Origin: an uncultured Pelagibacteraceae bacterium
GTDB lineage: Bacteria; Pseudomonadota; Alphaproteobacteria; Pelagibacterales; Pelagibacteraceae
Length of the DNA: 44,910 nucleotides
Assembly (NCBI GenBank): GCA_902573235.1
Contig: CACGIZ010000006.1
Coordinates: 7,501 to 52,410, forward strand
Direction: 5' to 3'
The position numbers and the translations under genes were made by a program. The notes below the pieces were generated by a model, which was not told where the DNA came from, ran no database searches, and saw only the letters and a program-made list of their open reading frames with translations. Positions 28,945-37,198 of the stretch are shown in pieces. Each line of letters begins with the position of its first letter. The stretch's first letter is position 1.

Positions 28945-30279
28945 GTGCCAAAATTTATTTCTATTAAAAAAAAAATAGATAATTTTAAAAAAAAATCTAT
29001 TTCAATGCCTGGTGATAAATCTTTAAGTATTAGATTCATTTTACTATCAGCTTTATCTAAAGGAAAATGTGTAGCTTATAATATATTAAAATCAGAAGAT
29101 GTAAAAAGTGCAATCAAAAACTTAAAAAAATTAGGTATTAAAATAATATTAAAAAAATCTAAATGTGAAGTTTATGGAAAAGGTTTGCACGGCTATAAAT
29201 ACAAAAAAAATTTAGTCTTAGATGCAGGTAACTCAGGCACTACAGCAAGATTATTATGCTCAACATTAATTGATACAAATTATTCAATTAAGATAACTGG
29301 AGATGAGTCACTCAGAAAAAGAGATATGAAAAGAATAATTGAACCTTTGAGGTTATTTGGAGCGGAATTTAAAGATAAAAACGGTAAACTTCCAATTTTT
29401 ATCAAAGGTACAAAATTTACCAAACCGATAAATTACATTGAAAATTTAGGCTCTGCACAATGTAAGTCAGCAGTAATGATTGCAGCCTTAAAAACTTTTG
29501 GAATAACAAAAATAAGAAGTTTACCATCCAGAAATCATACAGAATTACTATTTAAATATGTTCTGAAGATACCTATGAAAATAAAACATCAAAAAAAATA
29601 TGATTTAATTGAGATCAAAGGAAAAAAAGAAATTAAACCATTTAAGTACAAAATTCCTGGAGATATATCTTCTGCAGCTTTTTTTATAGTTTTGACTTTG
29701 TTATCAAAAAATTCTGAGCTGATTTTAAAAAATATCAATATCAATCCTTCAAGAATAGGTATTCTTAAAATACTTAATATGATGGGTGCAAAAATAAAAA
29801 TGAAGAATAAAAAAAGCTATAAAGGTGAAATTATTGGAGATATATTTGTTAAAAGTGCTAAAAAATTGAGAGCGATCAATCTTAATTCATCATTAAATAG
29901 TTCGGCAATAGATGAATTTTTATTAATTTTTTTAGTAGCAAGTAGATGTGAAGGGATTAGTTCGTTTATCAATCTTTCAGAATTAAATAAAAAGGAGTCT
30001 AAACGTCTAGATTGGGGAATTAAAATTTTAAGAATGATGAATATAAAAGTAATAAAAACAAAAAACTATGGGTTAAAAATTTGGGGAAGTAAAAAATTTC
30101 AAACTAATAAAAATTACGTGGTAAAAAACTATTTAAAAGACCATAGGATATTTATGCTATCAACTATAATAGCATTATCACTTGGAGGAAATTGGAAGAT
30201 TTATGATCCAGACTCATTTAAAACATCATTCCCTAATTTTTTAAAAACATTAGATAGTTTGGGAGCTAAGATTAAATGA
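28945..30279 (+). CDS. aroA: 3-phosphoshikimate 1-carboxyvinyltransferase (EPSP synthase)
   Basis: AroA makes EPSP from shikimate 3-phosphate and PEP. The 444-aa protein begins at a GTG codon (PKFISIKKKI). It has MPGDKSLSIRFILLSAL (Lys and Arg substrate contacts kept), LDAGNSGTTARLL, GDESLRKRDMKRI, LGSAQCKSAVMIAAL, PGDISSAAFF, catalytic Asp in IDEFLLIF, KKESKRLDWGI and DHRIFML. The protein is unusually lysine-rich and diverged between motifs, but all key residues are recognisable. Its stop overlaps cmk (ATGA). Confidence 0.95.
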   Translation: MPKFISIKKKIDNFKKKSISMPGDKSLSIRFILLSALSKGKCVAYNILKSEDVKSAIKNLKKLGIKIILKKSKCEVYGKGLHGYKYKKNLVLDAGNSGTTARLLCSTLIDTNYSIKITGDESLRKRDMKRIIEPLRLFGAEFKDKNGKLPIFIKGTKFTKPINYIENLGSAQCKSAVMIAALKTFGITKIRSLPSRNHTELLFKYVLKIPMKIKHQKKYDLIEIKGKKEIKPFKYKIPGDISSAAFFIVLTLLSKNSELILKNININPSRIGILKILNMMGAKIKMKNKKSYKGEIIGDIFVKSAKKLRAINLNSSLNSSAIDEFLLIFLVASRCEGISSFINLSELNKKESKRLDWGIKILRMMNIKVIKTKNYGLKIWGSKKFQTNKNYVVKNYLKDHRIFMLSTIIALSLGGNWKIYDPDSFKTSFPNFLKTLDSLGAKIK

Positions 30280-30935
30280 GAAAAATAATCAAAATTGCTA
30301 TTGACTCACCAGCTGCTGCAGGAGCTGGAACTCAAGCTAAATTGATAGCTAAACATTATAATTTATATTATTTAGATACTGGAAAAATTTATAGATTTAT
30401 TGGCTATGAAAAAATAAAAAATAAAAGAAATTTTAATTACAAACTCATAAAAAAGAAAATTCAAAATTTAGATTTAAAGAGTCTTCAAAATAAAAATCTC
30501 ATATCAAATAAAGTAGCCGACGAAGCTTCTATTTTAGCTAAGGATTTAAAGATAAGAAAAATAGTTCATAATTTTCAGATTAAATGTGCTTATAATCCAC
30601 CAAAAAAATTTAAAGGGAGTATTTTAGATGGAAGGGATATCACCAGCGTAATAGTCAAAGATGCAACTTTAAAATTTTTTATAACCGCAAATGTAAAAAT
30701 AAGAGCTCTAAGAAGATATAAGGAGCTGAAATCTCTCAAAAGAAAAATTACTTATCAAGAAGTGCTTAAAAGTATTAAAAAACGTGATAAAAGTGACTAT
30801 GAAAGAAGATATTCACCGCTAAAGAAAACTAAAGATTCAATCTTGATTAATACTTCAAATTTAACTAAAAGTGCTTGTTTTTTTAAAATAAAACAAATTA
30901 TAGATAAAAAACTTAAACTTAATGGAAATATATAA
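30276..30935 (+). CDS. cmk: cytidylate kinase (CMP kinase) with altered P-loop
   Basis: CMP kinase phosphorylates CMP and dCMP. The order aroA-cmk-rpsA-ihfB is the classical one, and the 219-aa length is normal. Family motifs are YYLDTGKIYRFI, SILDGRDITSVI, RALRRYKEL and KRDKSDYERRYSPLK. The P-loop, however, reads IDSPAAAGAGTQAK, where bacterial Cmk has G-x4-GKGT. The invariant lysine is Ala17 and the first Gly is Ser. A lysine appears in DTGKIYR (Lys37), where most family members have Ala. Translation is coupled to aroA (4-bp overlap) and rpsA (14-bp overlap). Confidence 0.92.
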   Translation: MRKIIKIAIDSPAAAGAGTQAKLIAKHYNLYYLDTGKIYRFIGYEKIKNKRNFNYKLIKKKIQNLDLKSLQNKNLISNKVADEASILAKDLKIRKIVHNFQIKCAYNPPKKFKGSILDGRDITSVIVKDATLKFFITANVKIRALRRYKELKSLKRKITYQEVLKSIKKRDKSDYERRYSPLKKTKDSILINTSNLTKSACFFKIKQIIDKKLKLNGNI

Positions 30936-32655
30936 AGATTTAAATAATCCTGCCTCAAAAGAGTTCGAAAAGCTTCTCAATAGTCAATTATCAAAAAATA
31001 AAATTGAAGAAGGAAAAGTAATTGAGGGTAAAATAAATAAAATTTCGGATAAATTTGTCTTTCTGTTTATCGAAGGTTTAAAAAGCGAGCCTGTTTTAGA
31101 CATCAATGAACTGAAAAGTATGGGTTGGAAAGAAAAAATTAAATTAGGTGAGAAAATTCCAGTTTTATTAGAAAGAATTGAAGATAGGAATGGAGAAGTT
31201 TTAGTTTCTGCTAGTAAAGCTCAAAAAATTAGAGGTTGGAATAAACTAGTTGAAGCTTACGAAAAAAATGAACCTATAATGGGAAAAATCACATCTAAAT
31301 GTAAAGGTGGATGTATTGTTGAACATATTGATACTGGATCACTAATGTTTTTACCTGGCAGTCAAATAAGTGATAAACCTCTAAAAGACATTGGTCACTT
31401 AATGAATGAGCCTCAAAAGTTTGCTTTAATTAAATTAGATAAAGTAAGAGGAAATGCTTGTGTTTCTAGAAGAGAAATAATTTCATCTTTTAAAAAAGAG
31501 GACAAAGCTAAAATTATAGAAAAATATAAAGTTGGTGATGTTATAAAAGATGCGGAAGTAAAGGGTTATAGCTCTTTTGGATGTTTCTTTAACGTTAATG
31601 GAGAAATTGATGTTTTAGTTCATCTCCAAGAAATTTCTTATTCAAGAGTAAATCATCCAGATGAAGTATTTAATATTGGTGAAAAACATAATTTAAAAGT
31701 TATCTCAATCGACAAAGAAAAACTTCAGATTGGTTGTTCTGTAAAACAATTATCCCCAGATCCTTTTGAGCATATAGAAAATTATGAATTAAATAAAATT
31801 TATAAAGTTAAAGTTGTAAAGCTCATGGATTTTGGAGCTTTTTGTGAACTAGAGCCAGGCTTAACCACTCTTCTTCATTCAAGTGAACTTAGTTGGAATA
31901 AAAAAAACTTATCAGCCAAAAAAATGTTCAAAGTAGGTGATGAAATTGAATGTGTTATCACTGAAATAGATAAAGAAAAAAGAAGAGTTGCTATTTCTCA
32001 CAGATTAACAAAAGAAAATCCTTTTGAAGTTTTTGAAAAAAAATATCCGGTTAATACAGTTGTAGAAGGTGAAGTTGTTAATAAAAATGATTATTCTTTA
32101 TTTGTCAAACTTAAAGATATAGATGTGGATGCCTTTTTACATTGTAATGATTTAACATATTCAAATAATGGTGAGGAAGAATTAACAAAGTATAAAAAAG
32201 GTGATAAATTAAATGTTAAAGTGTTAGAAATCAAAAGTTCAGAACAAAAAATTAGGGTCGGCTTTAGACAGACATTACCAGATCCTTTTGATTGGTTTAA
32301 AGATAAAAAGATAAATCAAACAATAACTGTTAAAATAATTTCGACTGACAATAAGGGATTAATAGTTAGACCTGAAGGTTGTGAGATGAATTTTCAAATA
32401 AAAAAATCCTTAATAGCAATTAACCCCGCAGATGCTAGGCCATCTCGATTTACTGGTGGTGAAAGAATTGATTGTGCTATTGCTGATTTGGATTTGAATA
32501 AAAGAAAAGTTAATTTGAGCATAAAATTGTTAGAGGAAATAGAAAAAAAAGAAGCTTTAGAAAAATATGGAACAGAAGGTTCAAGTTCAGGTAAAAATTT
32601 GCCTTTCTCTTCACTATCAGAGGATCTAAAAAAAAAAGATAAAAAAAAGGAATAA
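30922..32655 (+). CDS. rpsA: 30S ribosomal protein S1
   Basis: S1 helps mRNA bind the ribosome. The 577-aa protein consists of six S1 OB-fold repeats, with recognisable strands such as GKVIEGKINKI, GCIVEHIDTGSLMFLPGSQI, GCFFNVNGEIDVLVHLQEIS, LMDFGAFCELEPGLTTLLHS and GLIVRPEGCEMNF. The length is normal for alphaproteobacteria. The start MEIYKDLNNPASKEFEKLL overlaps cmk by 14 bp. No autoregulatory leader is visible because the upstream DNA is coding. Confidence 0.97.
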   Translation: MEIYKDLNNPASKEFEKLLNSQLSKNKIEEGKVIEGKINKISDKFVFLFIEGLKSEPVLDINELKSMGWKEKIKLGEKIPVLLERIEDRNGEVLVSASKAQKIRGWNKLVEAYEKNEPIMGKITSKCKGGCIVEHIDTGSLMFLPGSQISDKPLKDIGHLMNEPQKFALIKLDKVRGNACVSRREIISSFKKEDKAKIIEKYKVGDVIKDAEVKGYSSFGCFFNVNGEIDVLVHLQEISYSRVNHPDEVFNIGEKHNLKVISIDKEKLQIGCSVKQLSPDPFEHIENYELNKIYKVKVVKLMDFGAFCELEPGLTTLLHSSELSWNKKNLSAKKMFKVGDEIECVITEIDKEKRRVAISHRLTKENPFEVFEKKYPVNTVVEGEVVNKNDYSLFVKLKDIDVDAFLHCNDLTYSNNGEEELTKYKKGDKLNVKVLEIKSSEQKIRVGFRQTLPDPFDWFKDKKINQTITVKIISTDNKGLIVRPEGCEMNFQIKKSLIAINPADARPSRFTGGERIDCAIADLDLNKRKVNLSIKLLEEIEKKEALEKYGTEGSSSGKNLPFSSLSEDLKKKDKKKE

Positions 32656-32669
32656 TTAAGTAAATTAAA

Positions 32670-32963
32670 TTGGCTATAGTAAAATCAAAGCTCATTAGAC
32701 AACTATCTAAAAGCTATCCAAATTTTTTAAAGAAAGACCTCGAAAAATTTACCAACATAATTACAGAAGAAATAAAACAAACTTTAAAAAGAGGAGAACG
32801 TGTTGAACTTAGAGGTTTTGGAGTTTTTTTCACTAATATTCAAAAAGCTAGAATTTCAAGAAATCCAAAAACTGGCGAAAAAGTAAATACGCCAGAAAAA
32901 AAAACAATTCACTTTAAAATGGCTAAAGACTTGTTTAAAAAAATAAATAATGAAAAAGAATAA
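32670..32963 (+). CDS. ihfB: integration host factor subunit beta
   Basis: IHF bends DNA at specific sites. The 97-aa HU/IHF protein starts at TTG (AIVKSKLIRQLSKSYPNFL) and contains RGERVELRGFGVFF and ISRNPKTGEKVNTPEKKTIH, including the DNA-intercalating Asn-Pro turn. Its place after rpsA is the conserved ihfB position. TTG is chosen because the conserved N-terminus begins there and no in-frame ATG is near. It overlaps pyrF by 14 bp. Confidence 0.93.
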   Translation: MAIVKSKLIRQLSKSYPNFLKKDLEKFTNIITEEIKQTLKRGERVELRGFGVFFTNIQKARISRNPKTGEKVNTPEKKTIHFKMAKDLFKKINNEKE

Positions 32964-33624
32964 AATATTTGTTGCTTGTGATAGTAATAATATTTCCAAA
33001 ATAAAAAAAATAATTAACAAAACTCAAAATTCTAAAATTAAAGTTGGTTATAAATTTGGTTTAGAATTTTTGAATTCCAAAAATGGTAGAAATTTTATCT
33101 CTAAACTAAAAAATAAAATTATTTTTGCCGATCTTAAAATTCATGATATTCCAAATACATGTATTTCAACAATAAGGGCGATTAAAGATTTAAAAGTAAA
33201 CTATCTTACAATTCATATCAGCTCAGGTCTTAATGCAATTAAAGCTGCTAAGAAAATTGCAGGTAAAACTAAATTGATTGGCGTAACAATTTTAACATCA
33301 TTAGATAATAAAGCTTTAAAAGAAATAGGATTTAATAAAAATGTTAAACAAATAGTTCTTGACCAGGCAAGATTAGCTAATAAAGCAAAATTAGATGCTA
33401 TTGTATGCAGTGCGCAAGAAGTCAAAATAGTTAAAAAAATTTTTAATAAAGAAATAATTACACCTGGAATAAGATTAAATTCGAGAACAAATGATCAAAT
33501 TAGAACTTTAACGCCCAAACAAGCTTATAAAAATGGAAGCGATTGGCTTGTGATAGGAAGGCCTATTACCAAAGGAAACATTAAAAAAAATATGCAAACT
33601 TTAATTGATCATTTAGATAAATGA
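32950..33624 (+). CDS. pyrF: orotidine 5'-phosphate decarboxylase
   Basis: PyrF makes UMP from OMP. The 224-aa TIM-barrel protein has the catalytic array in FADLKIHDIPNTCIST (Asp-x-Lys-x2-Asp), the substrate strand KVGYKFGLEFLNS, TILTSLDNKAL and phosphate-binding SDWLVIGRPITKGN. Size is normal. It overlaps ihfB upstream and trpF downstream (ATGA), so translation is coupled. Confidence 0.95.
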   Translation: MKKNKIFVACDSNNISKIKKIINKTQNSKIKVGYKFGLEFLNSKNGRNFISKLKNKIIFADLKIHDIPNTCISTIRAIKDLKVNYLTIHISSGLNAIKAAKKIAGKTKLIGVTILTSLDNKALKEIGFNKNVKQIVLDQARLANKAKLDAIVCSAQEVKIVKKIFNKEIITPGIRLNSRTNDQIRTLTPKQAYKNGSDWLVIGRPITKGNIKKNMQTLIDHLDK

Positions 33625-34238
33625 TCCTTAAATCAAAAATTTGTGGAGTCTCAGACTCAAAAGTACTTAATTTTTTAGTAAATCACAATTATCCCCCACA
33701 ATTTATTGGATTTATAGTTAATTACCCAAAATCAAAAAGATATGTTGATGTTAAAAAGTTAAAAGATCTTTTGAAAATTGAAAAAAAAAATTCTTTTTAT
33801 GTTGCGGTTCTTGTAAATCCTAATCAAAATATTCTAGAAGAAATAAAGGAAATGCCATTTGATTATTATCAACTTTATAATTGTAATCCTTCTAAAATAA
33901 AATTGATAAAAGAAAAATATAAAAAAAAAATTATTACCGCAATAACTATAAGCGATATTAAAGATGTAAAAAAATATAAAAAATTTACTGATACAACAGA
34001 TATTTATTTATTTGATAGTAAAGGATATGAAAATAGTATGTCATTCGATCACACACTATTAGAAAAATTGAGTCTAAATAAAGAAGTTATGATAGCTGGC
34101 AATATTAAAATTGATGATAATCTTGAAAATTTAAAAAAAATAGCACATATTGTTGATATATCTGGTGGATTAGAAACCAATGGATTAAAAGATATTTCCA
34201 AAATAGATATTTTTTTAAATAAAATAAAAAATTTATAA
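33621..34238 (+). CDS. trpF: phosphoribosylanthranilate isomerase
   Basis: TrpF carries out the Amadori rearrangement in tryptophan synthesis. The 205-aa protein keeps the catalytic Cys in SKICGVSDSKVL and the catalytic Asp in IYLFDSKGYENSM, as well as IVDISGGLETNGLKDISKI. It is diverged elsewhere, with long Lys/Ile stretches. A10 in codons near 33781-33790 is in frame. trpB follows after 1 bp. Confidence 0.9.
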   Translation: MILKSKICGVSDSKVLNFLVNHNYPPQFIGFIVNYPKSKRYVDVKKLKDLLKIEKKNSFYVAVLVNPNQNILEEIKEMPFDYYQLYNCNPSKIKLIKEKYKKKIITAITISDIKDVKKYKKFTDTTDIYLFDSKGYENSMSFDHTLLEKLSLNKEVMIAGNIKIDDNLENLKKIAHIVDISGGLETNGLKDISKIDIFLNKIKNL

Positions 34239-34239
34239 T

Positions 34240-35469
34240 ATGAAATTAAAAAAAAAAATTCCTTTAATTGATCAACATGACAAATATGGATTTTGGGGCG
34301 GAAAATTTGGTGGTAGTTTCATTCCTGAAACTCTCAAAAAACCTATTGAGGACTTAACAATAAAATTTGAAAAACTTAGAAAAGACGAAAAATTCATAAA
34401 AAAAAGAGATTTTTACTTCAAAAATTACGTGGGTTCTCCCACTTCATTTGTAAAATTAAAAAATTTGTCTAACCATCTAGGTGGAGCACAAATTTGGGCA
34501 AAAGTGGTTTCTGAAGCTAATGGTGGAGCTCATAAAATATATAACGCTACCGTTCACGCTTTAATATGTAAAGCTATGGGTAAAAAGTACATCGTTGGAG
34601 ATACGGGGGCTGGATATGCAGGTAAAATGTTAAGTATGGCTGCTAAAAAATTTGGTCTTAAATGCAAAATTTTTATGGGAGCAAAAGATATTCGAAGACA
34701 AAAACCTAATTGTGATGCAATGAAAAAAAACGGTGCTGAAATTGTGCCTGTTTATTCTGGAAGTCAAACTCTAGTTGATGCTGTAAGTGAATGTATGAGA
34801 TATTGGGTATCAAACTGTGATAATACACATATGTGTGTGGGCTCCACAGTTGGGCCAAATATTTTTGTAAAAATTTGTGGATGGAGTACTGCTCAAATTT
34901 CTAGAGAATTAAAAACTCAATTAATTAAAGAATTTAAAAGAATGCCAAAACTAGTTAAACTTATTAATTGTGTAGGAGGTGGTAGTTCGGCTTATGGTTT
35001 TTGGAGTGAATTTATTGATTATAATAAAAAACAGATTGAATTAATTGGTGTTGAGGCTGGTGGTCCAAAAAATTCAAAATTACATGCTGCACCTTTAAGT
35101 AGAAATGCTAAAATTGGAATTCTACACGGTGCTGCATCTTATGTTTGTCAAAATAATGAAGGACAAATTCATGAAACTGAGTCAATTAGTGCTGGTCTGG
35201 ACTATCCTGGAGTAAGTCCAATACATTGTTTTTTAAAAGACGTAAAAAGAGCAAGATATACTTTTGCATCTGATGAAGATGCTTTAAATGCCTATAAACT
35301 AGTAACTAGATTTGAAAAACTAAATCCTAGTTTAGAACCTAGTCATGCTTTTGCAGAAGCTATTAAAATTGCTCCCAAGTTAAGCAAAGATACAATTTGT
35401 ATTGTGAACTCTTGTGGGGATGCAAAAAAAGATAGAGATATTTTAAAACAAAGACTGGGAAAATATTAA
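34240..35469 (+). CDS. trpB: tryptophan synthase subunit beta, diverged active site
   Basis: TrpB joins indole and serine using PLP. The 409-aa protein has the family layout: FWGGKFGGSFIPETL, PLP Lys99 in GGAHKIYNA, CVGGGSSAYGF for PLP phosphate, IELIGVEAGG and SISAGLDYPGVSP. Several key positions differ from classical TrpB1: ETGAGQHG reads DTGAGYAG (catalytic Glu109 of Salmonella is Asp121 here), and the PLP-nitrogen contact in NLSGRGDKD reads NSCGDAKKDRD (Ser to Cys392). Its place between trpF and trpA argues that it still works as TrpB. The exact chemistry is less certain. Confidence 0.88.
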   Translation: MKLKKKIPLIDQHDKYGFWGGKFGGSFIPETLKKPIEDLTIKFEKLRKDEKFIKKRDFYFKNYVGSPTSFVKLKNLSNHLGGAQIWAKVVSEANGGAHKIYNATVHALICKAMGKKYIVGDTGAGYAGKMLSMAAKKFGLKCKIFMGAKDIRRQKPNCDAMKKNGAEIVPVYSGSQTLVDAVSECMRYWVSNCDNTHMCVGSTVGPNIFVKICGWSTAQISRELKTQLIKEFKRMPKLVKLINCVGGGSSAYGFWSEFIDYNKKQIELIGVEAGGPKNSKLHAAPLSRNAKIGILHGAASYVCQNNEGQIHETESISAGLDYPGVSPIHCFLKDVKRARYTFASDEDALNAYKLVTRFEKLNPSLEPSHAFAEAIKIAPKLSKDTICIVNSCGDAKKDRDILKQRLGKY

Positions 35470-36272
35470 TGAGAAATTCTTTAATCCATCAAACATTTAA
35501 AATATCAAAGAGTGAAAATAGACCAGCTTTACTTACATATACAGTTGCTGGAGATGATACAAAAAAAAAATCATTAGAAATTCTAAAATCCATTTCTAAA
35601 TATGCTGATATTTGTGAATTAGGCTTTCCTCACAACACCCCAATCGCTGATGGTGGTCAGATCCAAACTAGCGCTTATCGGGCTATAAAAAACGGAATTA
35701 AAATAAACGACGTTTTTTCAATTGCAGCTCAATTTAAAAAACTTAAAAAAAATAAGCCAATCATTTTGATGGGTTATTATAATATGATTTATCAATATAA
35801 TGAAAATAGATTCATTAAAAAATGTCAAAAGTCGAAAATAGATGGTCTAATTGTTGTAGATTTGCCATTTCCTGAAAATAAAACTTTTGCTAAAAAATGT
35901 AAAAAAAAGAATATTAATTTTGTTCAACTTATTTCACCAACCACCTCACAGACACGTTTGAAACAAATTATCAAAAATTCTCATGATATGATTTATTATA
36001 TAAGTATGCTGTCAACTACAGGAGGAAAATTAAAAGTTTCCCCTCAAAAAATATTGAAAGAATATTCAAAAATTAAAAAACAAAATTCGTCAAAAAACGT
36101 AGTCATAGGATTCGGAATTACTGAAAAGACAATAAAATCTCTCAAAAAAGCTGACGGATTAGTTGTTGGAAGTGCTATTTGTAAAGAAATAACAGACTCA
36201 ATAAAAAAAAGACAAAATACTGTCACAAATGTTACTAATGTAGTGAAAAGATTAAAAAATAAAATTAAATGA
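35469..36272 (+). CDS. trpA: tryptophan synthase subunit alpha
   Basis: TrpA cleaves indole-3-glycerol phosphate and passes indole to TrpB. The 267-aa TIM barrel keeps both catalytic residues: Glu50 in ICELGFPHNTP and Asp61 in PIADGGQIQTSAYRA. PIILMGYYNMIYQY, DGLIVVDLPFPENK and LVVGSAICKEI are recognisable. The loop region SVTGVTG of classical TrpA reads SMLSTTGGK, so the communication loop with TrpB has diverged together with TrpB. The start shares a base with the trpB stop. Confidence 0.92.
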   Translation: MRNSLIHQTFKISKSENRPALLTYTVAGDDTKKKSLEILKSISKYADICELGFPHNTPIADGGQIQTSAYRAIKNGIKINDVFSIAAQFKKLKKNKPIILMGYYNMIYQYNENRFIKKCQKSKIDGLIVVDLPFPENKTFAKKCKKKNINFVQLISPTTSQTRLKQIIKNSHDMIYYISMLSTTGGKLKVSPQKILKEYSKIKKQNSSKNVVIGFGITEKTIKSLKKADGLVVGSAICKEITDSIKKRQNTVTNVTNVVKRLKNKIK

Positions 36273-37198
36273 ATTGGATAACAAAAATAATTAAAGCAGG
36301 TGAAAAAATTAAATCTGCTATTCACAAAAGAGCAACTAAAGAGGATTTAGCTAATAGCGATTGGACTTCTTGTTGCAAGGGGCCAATTTTAAAAAAAGAT
36401 TTAGAGGATAACCTATGGGTTTGTCCTGAATGTAATAAACATCACAGAATAAATCCAAAACAAAGATTTGATATCCTGTTTGGAAAAAATAATTATAAAA
36501 TATTCAAAACACCAATCCCAAAAGATGATCCTTTAAATTGGGCTGACTCAAAAACTTATAAAGATAGATTGAGGAGTGCCAGAAAAAAAACTGGACTTGA
36601 ATGTGGAATGATGGTTGTAAGTGGATCAATAAATAATATAAAAATTACTGCAGTGGCATCAGATTTTGACTTTCTAGGAGCGTCAATGGCTGCTGCTGAA
36701 GGAGAAGCTTTCTTATATGGAATTCAACATGCAATAGAAAACCAAACACCCTTTTTATGTGTCAGTGCTGGAGGTGGGATGCGTATGATGGAGAGTTTGA
36801 TTTCTTTATCTCAGATGACTAGAACAACATTAGCAATTAATGAATTAAAGAAAAATAATCTTCCTTATTTAGTTTGTATAACAGACCCTACGGCTGGCGG
36901 AATTACAGCTTCGTATGCAATGTTAGGAGATATTCATATAGCTGAACCTGGGGCACTAATTGCTTTCGCAGGAGCTCGTGTAATTCAAGGAACGGTCAAA
37001 GAGGAACTTCCTGAGGGTTTCCAAAAAAGTGAGTATGTTGAAAAAACTGGTTTTGTGGACTTAATCGTTGAGAGAAAAGATCTATCTGAAAAAATAGGAA
37101 CTTTATTATCAATATTGTTAAAGAAAAATTCTGTTATAAATTCTGAAGAAAATGAAACTTCAGAAAATAATCAATCGCTTACAAAAGCTGCATCCTAA
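36269..37198 (+). CDS. accD: acetyl-CoA carboxylase carboxyltransferase subunit beta
   Basis: AccD pairs with AccA (also in this window) in the carboxyltransferase. The 309-aa protein has a zinc-ribbon region, WTSCCKGPILKKDLEDNLWV then CPECNKHHRI, in which the first Cys pair is adjacent (CC) instead of CxxC. The crotonase fold includes DPLNWADSKTYKDRL, SVSAGGGMRMMES-type residues and TDPTAGGITASYAMLGD, then GARVIQGTVKEELPEGFQKS. It overlaps trpA by 4 bp and folC by 47 bp. The order trpA-accD-folC is conserved in proteobacteria. Confidence 0.96.
   Translation: MNWITKIIKAGEKIKSAIHKRATKEDLANSDWTSCCKGPILKKDLEDNLWVCPECNKHHRINPKQRFDILFGKNNYKIFKTPIPKDDPLNWADSKTYKDRLRSARKKTGLECGMMVVSGSINNIKITAVASDFDFLGASMAAAEGEAFLYGIQHAIENQTPFLCVSAGGGMRMMESLISLSQMTRTTLAINELKKNNLPYLVCITDPTAGGITASYAMLGDIHIAEPGALIAFAGARVIQGTVKEELPEGFQKSEYVEKTGFVDLIVERKDLSEKIGTLLSILLKKNSVINSEENETSENNQSLTKAAS

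Noticed and set aside
28945..30279. AroA substitutions (SIR in place of SHR or SNR, KRDM in place of KRPM)
   Set aside because: The substrate-contacting Lys, Ser, Arg, Asp and Glu are all retained, and the neighbouring position varies in normal EPSP synthases.
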